DNA from: Bog-756 sp963730685
GTDB taxonomy: Bacteria > Actinomycetota > Acidimicrobiia > Acidimicrobiales > RAAP-2
Reading direction: 5' to 3'
NCBI GenBank assembly: GCA_963730685.1
Contig: CAVSSP010000002.1
Span: forward strand, 1-64,000
DNA: 64,000 nucleotides
Shown: positions 11,199 to 18,655 of the stretch, one piece after another
Layout of the letters: every line of letters starts with the position of its first letter
How positions within the stretch are numbered: position 1 is the stretch's first letter
Translations under genes and position numbers: made by a program
Notes under the pieces: model-generated
Told to the model about the DNA's origin: nothing
Seen by the model: the letters and a program-made list of their open reading frames with translations, nothing else
The model's database searches: none

Positions 11199-11383
11199 CG
11201 GTGAGGCTCCCTTCGGTGTACGGCGTTTGCACAGTCGAGACGGTCACGGTCTGCGTTCGCTGCGGCTTCCGCAACCGCGACCCTGCAGTGTCGAAGAACC
11301 AGTCTCCCCCCTGCGAAGTCACGATGCATGGCCCTCGGCCGGGGCGCGCCACGCTGGCACGCCGAACCCGGCAACGGGGCCAG

Positions 11384-11412
11384 AACATACTGACAATGGG
11401 TGGTCGGAGCAA
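11384..11412 (-). promoter_or_regulatory. Candidate hppA promoter in the 384-bp gap
   Basis: On the minus strand, TTGCTC (11407-11412) is followed after 17 bp by TATGTT (11384-11389), a reasonable sigma-70 type promoter that would leave a 5' untranslated region of about 180 nt before hppA. The gap 11199-11582 contains no convincing gene on either strand; its open frames are short and lack family features. The promoter call is by pattern only. Confidence 0.35.
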
Positions 11413-11582
11413 GGAAGCAGGTCGGATCACCGTGGCGGGGGCGGCCGGGGGCGGTGTCGGAGGAGGCCCGGAGCCGGCTGCACACGGCCACCATGGGCGT
11501 CGCTCCCGATCTCACCTGGCCCGATCGGGCCTGGCCGGAGTCGTGCCGGTGCTGGCGGAGGCGATCGGGCCCCGGCCGGGGG

Positions 11583-14075
11583 TCAGGTGGGCTCGACGCC
11601 GGCCTCGGGCCCGGCGATGAGCTCGTAGTCGGGATTGAGGATGGCCTGGCGGCGGGCCCAGTCGCCGACCATGCCCTCCACGACCAGCCGGGCCCCGGGC
11701 TGGATCCCCGGGATCCGCCGGCGCCCCTGGAACACCAGCAGCAGCCGCCCGGTGTCGTCGGCGAGCACGCACTCGAGGTTGGAGGTCCCCGCCCGCGGCT
11801 GGACCCGGACCGACTTCACCCGCCCGGCCACCCGCACCCGGTTCCGCCACTGTGCCTCGCTGATCGGCGTGGTCCCCTCGCCGCGGTCGCCGAAGGCGGC
11901 CCGGTCGAAGGCCGCCCGGGCCAGCTCGCGTTCGGCAGCCTTGGCCGTGGCGCGCGCCGAGGCCTTCTCGGCCGGGATCTCCGTGCCGTTCGGGGCGACG
12001 GCGACGGCGCCTTCGGTGGTACGCCGCCACTCCCGCCGCTTGGAGAACCAGCCCCCGGTGAGCTGATACGGGACGACGGTGGCGTTGACATGGGCCAGCT
12101 GACCCACGGCGGCGGCGATCTCGTCGGCGGTCCCGTCGTGCAGGAGGCGGTGCCAGCCGGCGGCGAATCCCCGGCGCGGCAACAAGACGGTCAGCTCGGT
12201 CTGGCCGTCGGCCACCGTTTCGGCCGCCATCTCCAGGGTCGCCCTGGTCAGCCGGCGGTCCTCGCACTCCTCCACGTCGAGGGGCAACCGGGTCAGACCG
12301 AGCCGGCTCCACTCGGACTCGAGGTCCGCCGACACCCGGTTGTCCAGGGTGAAGTGGACGGCCCGCAGGTCGTCGGGGTGGAGGGTCCTGGCGTACTGGA
12401 GCGCCCGGGCGGTGGCCATGTCCAACCGGTCGACCAGCACGATGACCGTGTGGCGGTTGAGCACCGGCGCCTCGGCCGCCTCGGCCGCACCGGCTTCGAG
12501 CTGCTGCTCCTCGTCGGCGTACTGGCGGTGGAGAGCCAGCAGCCCGAGGACGCCCAGGGGGAGGATGACGAGGATCACCCACGCCCCCTCGCTGAACTTG
12601 GACACGGCGATGATCACGAGCACGATGAACGACAGGACCGACGCGGTGCCGTTGATGCCGAGGCGGCGGCGCCAGTGGTCCTCGCGGTGGTGCCAGTGGT
12701 ACTTGGCCATGCCGGCCCCGGCCATGGTGAAGCCGGTGAACACCCCGATGGCGTAGAGCGGGATCAGCTTGTCGACCTTGGCGTTGGTGATCCACAACAA
12801 GATGATGGAGACCACCGTCAGCACGATGATGCCGGTGGAGAACACCAGACGGTGACCGCGCTTGGTCAGCTGGCGGGGCAGATAGGAGTCCTCGGCGGCG
12901 AAGCTGGCCAGGAACGGGAATCCGGTGAAGCTGGTGTTGGCGGCCAGGATCAAGATGAGCGTGGTCCCGATCTGCAGCAGGGCGGAGAAGAGCTTGCCGA
13001 CGCCCGAGGACCCGTAGACGAACTTGCCCACCTGGTAGATGACCGTCGGGGTGCCTGATTCGTAGGGAACCGGATGGGTGACCGAGGCCAGCAGCGAGAC
13101 CCCGAGCACCAGTGAGCCGAGGATCACCGCCATCAGCACCATGGTGATGCGGGCGTTGCGGGACTCCGGACGGCGGAAGATGCTCACACCGTTGGAGATG
13201 GCCTCGGTGCCCGTCAACGCCGAACCGCCCGACGCGAAGGCCCGCAGGATGACGAAGATGCTGGCTCCGAGCAGGAGGCCGCTGCCCGAGTGCCCGATGG
13301 TCACCGACCCCTGGATCCCGCTGATCGGGTGGGCGTGGAGGGTGCCGGCGATGGCCCGGTAGGCGCCCCAGGCCATGAGGATCACCATGTTGGCGATGAA
13401 GAAGTAGGTGGGGACGGCGAACACCCGACCCGCCTCGCGGATCCCCCGCAGGTTCCCGTAGGCGAGGAGCAGGACCAGCCCGATGGCGATCTGCGTGGTG
13501 TGGGACGTCAACCCGGGAAACACCGAGGTGATGGCGGCGACCCCGGCCGCCACCGAGACTGCCACCGTCAACGTGTAGTCGATGAGCAGCGACATGGCCG
13601 CCACCTGGGCGACGGTCAGGCCGAAATTCTCGCGGCTGACCACATAGGCGCCCCCGGCCTTGGTGTACACCTTCACCACCTCGAGGTAGGAGAGGGTGAC
13701 GAACAAGAGCACGAAGATCACGGCGATGGTCACCGGAATGACCAGGGAGTACGCCGCGGCCCCGATGGCGATGACCAGGGGGATGAGCATCTGCTCGGTG
13801 GCATAGGCCGACGAGGAGATGACGTCGGACGAGAGCACCGCCAGCGCCGTCGGCTTGCCCAGACGCTCCGACGACTGGCGGTCCGATGCGATGGGCGGGC
13901 CGAGCAGGACGTTCTTCAGGCGGTACCGGAGCGTCTCGGGGAGGTCCACGCTGCCCGAGGGCGTGGCCACCGGCGCCCGCCTCGACCCGGGGACGACGGT
14001 GGCGGCCAACGCCGGACCGTTGCCGTCCACCACCGGCCGTACCGGATCATGCTGTCCGGTCACCGACGGGTCCAC
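11583..14075 (-). CDS. KimA-like APC-family potassium transporter with C-terminal OB-fold
   Basis: Residues from about 70 to 500 form some 12 membrane helices of the APC superfamily (SSDVISSSAYATEQ near the start, GTEAISNGV in the middle), close in layout to KimA-type K+ importers. A soluble region follows with a universal-stress-like segment. From about residue 735 there is an OB-fold ending LVFQGRRRIPGIQPGARL and NPDYEL, which resembles the small OB-fold protein that actinobacteria often encode separately near this locus. Divergent trkA genes lie next to it, as in the Rv2690c-Rv2692 region of Mycobacterium tuberculosis. K+ as substrate is an inference from family and context. Total length is 830 residues. 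Confidence 0.85.
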   Translation of the reverse strand: MDPSVTGQHDPVRPVVDGNGPALAATVVPGSRRAPVATPSGSVDLPETLRYRLKNVLLGPPIASDRQSSERLGKPTALAVLSSDVISSSAYATEQMLIPLVIAIGAAAYSLVIPVTIAVIFVLLFVTLSYLEVVKVYTKAGGAYVVSRENFGLTVAQVAAMSLLIDYTLTVAVSVAAGVAAITSVFPGLTSHTTQIAIGLVLLLAYGNLRGIREAGRVFAVPTYFFIANMVILMAWGAYRAIAGTLHAHPISGIQGSVTIGHSGSGLLLGASIFVILRAFASGGSALTGTEAISNGVSIFRRPESRNARITMVLMAVILGSLVLGVSLLASVTHPVPYESGTPTVIYQVGKFVYGSSGVGKLFSALLQIGTTLILILAANTSFTGFPFLASFAAEDSYLPRQLTKRGHRLVFSTGIIVLTVVSIILLWITNAKVDKLIPLYAIGVFTGFTMAGAGMAKYHWHHREDHWRRRLGINGTASVLSFIVLVIIAVSKFSEGAWVILVILPLGVLGLLALHRQYADEEQQLEAGAAEAAEAPVLNRHTVIVLVDRLDMATARALQYARTLHPDDLRAVHFTLDNRVSADLESEWSRLGLTRLPLDVEECEDRRLTRATLEMAAETVADGQTELTVLLPRRGFAAGWHRLLHDGTADEIAAAVGQLAHVNATVVPYQLTGGWFSKRREWRRTTEGAVAVAPNGTEIPAEKASARATAKAAERELARAAFDRAAFGDRGEGTTPISEAQWRNRVRVAGRVKSVRVQPRAGTSNLECVLADDTGRLLLVFQGRRRIPGIQPGARLVVEGMVGDWARRQAILNPDYELIAGPEAGVEPT

Positions 14076-14210
14076 CCCATCAGTAAATCATGGGTACCGG
14101 GCAATCCCCCAGCCGAGGGCGGCGCCGGCCGGGCCGGTGGGCAGGTCCACCGGCGGCGCCGGGTGCTCCCACCGGGGGGTGAGTTGTGATCTCCCCCCGA
14201 TACGTGTTGC

Positions 14211-15011
14211 ATGGATTGCGTGCATATCGTGATCGTCGGATGTGGAAGGGTCGGTTCGGGCCTCGGCGTCAGCCTGAGCCGCCAGGGTCACTCGGTCGCC
14301 ATCATCGACCGCAATCCCAAGGCCTTCCGCCGGCTACCCGCCGATTGGACCGGAACGACGGTCATCGGATCCGGCTTCGACCGTGGGGACCTCGACCGTG
14401 CCCGGGCCGGGGAGGCGGCGTCCCTGGCCGCGGTGACCAGCGGCGACAACTCGAACATCCTCACCGCCCGGATCGCCCGCGAGACGTACGAGATCCCCAA
14501 CGTGGTGGCTCGTATCTACGACCCGAGGAGGGCCCAGATCTACCTCCGGCTCGGCATCCCGACCGTGGCCACGGTGTCCTGGACCATCGACCAGGTGCGC
14601 CGACGGCTGGTCCCCGGCGAGGTCGAATCGGACTGGACCGACTCGACCGGGACGCTCTCGCTGGTCGAGCGGGAGCTTCCCGAGCGCTGGGCGGGAAAGA
14701 GCCTCGCCGACGTGTCGGTCCCCGGCGACATGACCGTGGTGGCCGTCACGCGGGCGGGCATCGCCAGGCTCGACTTCGCCGACCTGGTGGGCCAGGACGG
14801 TGACATCCTGCACGTCATGGTGACCGACAAGGCCCTCGACCGCCTGAACTCACGGCTGGCCATGAGCGTCGCCGAAGCGGCCGGTCACGGTTCCGACGGC
14901 CGTGGTGGCCGTTCGGATGCCGGACCCGCGGAACCTCCCGGTGCGAACGGGATCGGGATCACCGGCGATCCCGCCGGCGCCGACGGGGCCGTCCCGGAGG
15001 CGAGGGGATGA
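14211..15011 (+). CDS. trkA: TrkA-type potassium regulatory subunit (RCK_N + RCK_C), first copy
   Basis: The N-terminal Rossmann fold has the NAD-binding motif GCGRVGSGLG near residue 10, followed by an acidic residue in IIDRN. A TrkA-C-like beta domain occupies about residues 130-215, and a disordered Gly/Pro-rich tail ends the protein. It gates a K+ transporter in response to NAD(H) or other ligands. Its stop overlaps the second trkA (ATGA), and the KimA-like transporter diverges on the other side of a 135-bp promoter region. The pair corresponds to ceoB/ceoC in mycobacteria. The start may be ATG 14211 or GTG 14220. Confidence 0.9.
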   Translation: MDCVHIVIVGCGRVGSGLGVSLSRQGHSVAIIDRNPKAFRRLPADWTGTTVIGSGFDRGDLDRARAGEAASLAAVTSGDNSNILTARIARETYEIPNVVARIYDPRRAQIYLRLGIPTVATVSWTIDQVRRRLVPGEVESDWTDSTGTLSLVERELPERWAGKSLADVSVPGDMTVVAVTRAGIARLDFADLVGQDGDILHVMVTDKALDRLNSRLAMSVAEAAGHGSDGRGGRSDAGPAEPPGANGIGITGDPAGADGAVPEARG

Positions 15012-15670
15012 AGGTCGCCATCGCCGGGGCCGGCAGCGTGGGCACCGCCATCGCATCCGATCTCCACGCCGGGGGTCACGACGTCTTGATCATCGAACAA
15101 GACCCGGACCTCGTGGCCCGCATCCGCGGGGACCTCGACATCACCTGGGTGGTGGCCGACGCCTGCGAGGTCTCCTCCCTGGACGCCGCCGGCCTCTCCA
15201 CCGTCGACGTGGTGGTGGCGGCCACCGGCGACGACGAGGACAACCTGGTGGTCTCCCTTCTGGCCAAGCAGGAGTTCGCCGTCCCCCGGGTGGTCGCCCG
15301 CGTCAACCATCCGAAGAACCAGTGGCTGTTCACCGAGAGCTGGGGCGTGGATGTCTCGGTGTCGACCCCGCAGCTCCTCACGGCGCTCGTGGAAGAGGCG
15401 GTGTCGGTGGGCAGCCTGGTCCGCCTCCTCCGCTTCGAGGGTGGCAACGCCCATCTGGTCGAGGTCACCCTGGCCGAGGACTCGCCGGCCGCCGGCATCG
15501 CGCTCGTCGACCTGGGCGTGCCACGGGAGGCCACCGTCGTGGCCGTGGTGCGCGACGACCGCTTGATCGTTCCCCGGGGCGACACCCGCCTGGCGGTCGG
15601 AGACGAGGTCCTCGTCCTGGTCACGGCAGACGCAGAAGACATGGTCCAACAGCTGCTGGTTGGTCACTGA
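15008..15670 (+). CDS. trkA: TrkA-type potassium regulatory subunit, second copy
   Basis: This protein of 220 residues has a Rossmann NAD-binding domain (GAGSVGTAIA at 7-16, acidic residue in IIEQD) and a C-terminal RCK_C domain, with the same order as its upstream neighbour but no extended tail. ATG 15008 overlaps the stop of the first trkA, so the two are probably translated together and may assemble as a hetero-oligomer on the divergently encoded transporter. Confidence 0.9.
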   Translation: MKVAIAGAGSVGTAIASDLHAGGHDVLIIEQDPDLVARIRGDLDITWVVADACEVSSLDAAGLSTVDVVVAATGDDEDNLVVSLLAKQEFAVPRVVARVNHPKNQWLFTESWGVDVSVSTPQLLTALVEEAVSVGSLVRLLRFEGGNAHLVEVTLAEDSPAAGIALVDLGVPREATVVAVVRDDRLIVPRGDTRLAVGDEVLVLVTADAEDMVQQLLVGH

Positions 15671-15674
15671 CCCG

Positions 15675-16463
15675 ATGAGGGCGGCTTTTTTCGACCTCGA
15701 CAAGACGGTGATCGCCAAAGCGTCGATCCCCGCCTTCGGTCGGCCCCTGTACCGGGGTGGCCTGATCAACCGACGGCTCGTGGCCAGAGCGCTCGTCTCC
15801 CAGCTCATCTACGTCCACCTGGGGGCCAGCGAACAGAAGTTGGCCCGCGTCCGCGAATCGATGCTGACCTTGACGAAGGGGTGGGACCGGGCCCAGATCA
15901 GAGAGATCGTGCGCGAGGCGCTGGAAGAGACGGTCGAGCCGATCATCTACGCCGAGGCGTTGGACCTCATCGAGGCGCACCGGGCCGCCGGCTACAAGGT
16001 GTACCTGGTCTCGGCGTCACCCGAGGACATCGTGCTCCCCCTGGCCGAGCATCTGGGGGTGGACGGTGCCATCGCCAGCCGGGTGGCGGTCGACGAGGAG
16101 GGCCGGTACGCCGGTGAGATGGAGTTCTACTCCTATGGCCCGTTCAAGGCCGAGGCCATGCACGAGCTCGCCGAACTCGAGGGCATCGACCTCGCGGAGT
16201 CGTCCGCCTACTCGGACTCGTACACCGACATCCCCATGCTCGAGGCCGTCGGCCATCCGGTGGCCGTGAACCCCGACCGCGTCCTGGCCAAGGTGGCCCG
16301 GGAGCGGGAGTGGGAGGTGATGCAGTTCACCAAGCCGATCCGGCTCCGTGACCGTGTCAGCGTGCCCCGGTTGTCGATCACCACCGCGGTCGCCGGCGTC
16401 ACCGCGGCCGCCTCGGTGGGCGCCGTGGTGGCCTGGAGATTGGCCCGCCGCACCGCGCTCTAG
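15675..16463 (+). CDS. HAD-superfamily IB phosphatase with C-terminal membrane anchor
   Basis: The HAD motifs are all present: motif I FFDLDKTV at the N-terminus with nucleophile Asp, motif II SAS near residue 114, a lysine in FKAEA, and motif IV YSDSYTDIPML. This is the subfamily IB (phosphoserine-phosphatase-like) arrangement seen in actinobacterial SerB2-like and phospholipid-linked phosphatases. A hydrophobic helix near residues 236-256 may anchor it to the membrane. ATG 15675 lies 2 nt after the trkA stop, so it is likely in the same operon. The substrate cannot be read from sequence. Confidence 0.85.
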   Translation: MRAAFFDLDKTVIAKASIPAFGRPLYRGGLINRRLVARALVSQLIYVHLGASEQKLARVRESMLTLTKGWDRAQIREIVREALEETVEPIIYAEALDLIEAHRAAGYKVYLVSASPEDIVLPLAEHLGVDGAIASRVAVDEEGRYAGEMEFYSYGPFKAEAMHELAELEGIDLAESSAYSDSYTDIPMLEAVGHPVAVNPDRVLAKVAREREWEVMQFTKPIRLRDRVSVPRLSITTAVAGVTAAASVGAVVAWRLARRTAL

Positions 16464-16601
16464 CGCTCGGGTGGAGAGTGCCGACGGGCCCCGGCCCGGG
16501 CCGATCGACCGGTCATCGGGCGCGTAACCACCGCACCATCCAGGTTTCCGGATTCAATGCCGGACGGCCAGCGGGTGCGGCCGTCCCCCAGAGCGCTCGG
16601 C

Positions 16602-16676
16602 TCAGGAGGGGCGGAGCCGCTTGGCGGCGACGACACCCAGGGCGACAACGATGGCGAGGATCAGCAGCTTCTTCAT
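16602..16676 (-). CDS. Possible 24-residue membrane microprotein
   Basis: The frame starts MKKLLILAIVVALGVV and ends with a basic tail (AKRLRPS): two N-terminal lysines, one hydrophobic helix and a positive C-terminus, like small single-span proteins of actinobacteria. No Shine-Dalgarno sequence is present, but TAGCAT ends 8 nt before the ATG, which suits a leaderless message. It lies 103 bp downstream of the sigma factor gene on the same strand. The rest of the 316-bp gap (16464-16779) shows nothing I can name. Coding is a suggestion only. Confidence 0.4.
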   Translation of the reverse strand: MKKLLILAIVVALGVVAAKRLRPS

Positions 16677-16779
16677 GGGAGGTGATGCTACCCCGTCGGG
16701 ACGCAGCCCGCCGCCACGACCCCCGCCGCAGGTCATCCAGGACCGACTCGGATCGGCCGGATCGGCCGGTGCGGCCGGA

Positions 16780-17745
16780 TCAGACGGTCAGCAGGTCACG
16801 CGCTCCGGTGTCCGAGGACGGGTGGCGCAACTTCGACATGGCCCTCGCCTCGATCTGACGAATGCGCTCCCGAGTGAGGTTGAAGTGCTCGCCCACCTCT
16901 TCGAGGGTGCGGGGTTCCCCGCGATCGAGCCCGAACCGCAGCCGGAGGATCTCCCGTTCCCGCTCGTCGAGGGGCGAGAGGAGGCGCCCGATCTCCTCGG
17001 GCAGGAGGGACACCGCGGCCACCTCGAAGGGCGACTCGGCCGATCGGTCCTCGACGACGTCCCCGAGCTCGGCGTCCCCGTCCTCACGGAGGGGCTCGGA
17101 CAGCGACAGGGGTTCGGCCCGGAAGCGAAGGGCCTCGACCAGCTTGTCCTCGGGCATCTCGACTTCGGCGCCCAGCTCGGCCAGCGTGGCCGGTCGACCG
17201 TACTTGAGCTCGAGGCGGGCCTGGGCCTTCTGCACACGGGCCAGGGTGTCGCCGGCGTGGACGGGCAGGCGGATGGTCCGGCCCGTGTTGGCGATTCCCC
17301 TCGTGATGGCCTGGCGGATCCACCAGGTGGCGTACGTGGAGAACTTGAAGCCCTTGCGCCAGTCGAACTTCTCGACGGCATGCATGAGACCGAGGTTCCC
17401 CTCCTGGATGAGATCGAGCAGCGGAAGTCCCGAGGCCTGGTACTTCTTGGCGATGGACACCACCAGACGCAGGTTGGACTGCACGAACGTCTGCTGGGCG
17501 CCCTCGCCTTGCAGGGTGGTCCGGCGCAGCTCCCGCTTCTTTGCCGGCGACAGCCCCTTCGGCGCCGCAGCCAGTTGCGCATCCGCTTCGCGCCCGGCCT
17601 CGATGGCCTGCGCCAACCGGACCTCGTCGTCCTTGGTCAACAACGGATACTGGCCGATATCGGTCAGATACAACCGAACCAGATCTTCGTCGTCTCGTTC
17701 GAGGCGCTCCTTAGCCAACTTCACCAGGTCCTTCGTTTTCCCCAC
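16780..17745 (-). CDS. Sigma-70 family RNA polymerase sigma factor (group 1/2)
   Basis: Regions 1.2, 2, 3 and 4 are all present: DLVRLYLTDIGQYPLLT (1.2), NLRLVVSIAKKYQ and LLDLIQEGNLGLMHAVEKFD (2.1-2.2), FKFSTYATWWIRQAITR (2.3-2.4), and the region 4 HTH TLEEVGEHFNLTRERIRQIE. Region 1.1 is absent and the length is about 321 residues, so it is either a short principal factor or a SigB/SigE-like group 2 factor. The annotated GTG (17745) lies inside a 12-bp inverted repeat. A second GTG at 17724 has a GAAGGA ribosome-binding sequence 5 nt upstream and may be the true start. Confidence 0.93.
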   Translation of the reverse strand: MGKTKDLVKLAKERLERDDEDLVRLYLTDIGQYPLLTKDDEVRLAQAIEAGREADAQLAAAPKGLSPAKKRELRRTTLQGEGAQQTFVQSNLRLVVSIAKKYQASGLPLLDLIQEGNLGLMHAVEKFDWRKGFKFSTYATWWIRQAITRGIANTGRTIRLPVHAGDTLARVQKAQARLELKYGRPATLAELGAEVEMPEDKLVEALRFRAEPLSLSEPLREDGDAELGDVVEDRSAESPFEVAAVSLLPEEIGRLLSPLDEREREILRLRFGLDRGEPRTLEEVGEHFNLTRERIRQIEARAMSKLRHPSSDTGARDLLTV

Positions 17746-17776
17746 CAGGGTGAGGGATCGCCGACCTGGTGGGGAA
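17738..17776 (-). promoter_or_regulatory. 12-bp perfect inverted repeat over the sigma factor start
   Basis: Positions 17738-17749 and 17765-17776 are perfect inverted repeats (arms TTCCCCACCAGG and CCTGGTGGGGAA, 15-nt loop). In the mRNA the 3' arm contains the first possible GUG start codon and lies just upstream of the GAAGGA of the second one. The hairpin could therefore block or tune translation, or the DNA palindrome could be an operator. It has no U-tract and lies at the gene start, so a terminator is less likely. Confidence 0.6.
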
Positions 17777-17911
17777 CCGTCCCTGTGGGAACCGGCCGTA
17801 CCAGGTCAAGCGTTTTCGGGCGCAACGATTGCTGCCTTCGAAGTTTACCGGACGCGTCAAGCCCTCCATGCGGAATTGACGCCCCGGCACCCCCGAAGGG
17901 CGTGGTGACGG

Positions 17912-18655
17912 TCAGTCGTCGGGCACGGCCAAGGGGAAGGGCACGAGTCCCGAGTGGACCCCCGCACCGACCACCCCCGCCTCCAGGCGCTGGAGGAACT
18001 GGTACACCGCGTCCACGTCGTGGGGACGGGTGACCAGCCGTTGCACCATCCGTTCGCCCGCCCGCCAGTCGGCGATCTCGTCGTTGAGCACGAGCTGCAG
18101 CGTCCTGATCACCGCGCCGTCGGTCACCGGGCTCGCCGCCTGCAGATGGCGCTCGTAGGTCGTGACCAGGCGCGGAAGGACGATCCGGTAGAGCGCGGCC
18201 ATCCGGGGGAGGGCCCCGGGCCGACCGGGGACGTCCTCGGCGGGGGGCCACGACGACCCGGGGACGTCGCTCGGAACGCTCGTCCCGGCGAGGGCGGCGA
18301 ACAAGAACGCGCTCGGGGCCGACGGGACGGTGAGCCCGGCCGGATCGGCACCGGCGAGCACCGGAAGTCGCTCGGACCACAGCTCGGCGTGCCAGGAGTG
18401 GCGCATGCTCTGGCCGTCGAGATGGACCTGGACGGCGGGCACCGGCGTGTCCACCACCCAGGCCCCCAACAGGGAGTACAGGGCATTCTCGATCCAGCGG
18501 TACTCACCCACCAGGGCCGCGGTCTCGCCCAGGCGGAGCGGGAGGGCCCCGGCCTCGCCGGTGCCCGTCGGGGCGGAGGCCGCCGGTCGGGGCGGGTGCG
18601 CCACGGAGGCCGGGCCCGCCGGTTCGACGGGGAACGCCGTGGGGGTCTCAGACAA
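17912..18655 (-). CDS. Conserved-looking hypothetical protein, possibly ferritin-like helical
   Basis: After a Pro/Ala-rich N-terminal stretch, residues from about 50 on are helical and rich in Trp, His and Glu (GEYRWIENALYSLLG, MRHSWHAELWSERLP, TYERHLQ, LNDEIADWRAGE). The spacing recalls ferritin-like helical bundles, but no clean pair of ExxH motifs is seen, so metal binding is only a suggestion. TTG 18655 has GGGGAGG upstream and overlaps the nadE stop by 8 bp. GTG 18700 is an alternative. It is probably co-transcribed after nadE. The function is not recognised. Confidence 0.65.
   Translation of the reverse strand: MSETPTAFPVEPAGPASVAHPPRPAASAPTGTGEAGALPLRLGETAALVGEYRWIENALYSLLGAWVVDTPVPAVQVHLDGQSMRHSWHAELWSERLPVLAGADPAGLTVPSAPSAFLFAALAGTSVPSDVPGSSWPPAEDVPGRPGALPRMAALYRIVLPRLVTTYERHLQAASPVTDGAVIRTLQLVLNDEIADWRAGERMVQRLVTRPHDVDAVYQFLQRLEAGVVGAGVHSGLVPFPLAVPDD

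Noticed and set aside
11400..13058. Open frame of 552 codons on the plus strand opposite the KimA-like gene
   Set aside because: Low-complexity shadow in a region with strong evidence for the minus-strand transporter.
16678..16858. Plus-strand frame after GGGAGGTG at 16678
   Set aside because: It has a good ribosome-binding sequence, but the Arg/Asp-rich translation overlaps the sigma factor gene and lacks features.
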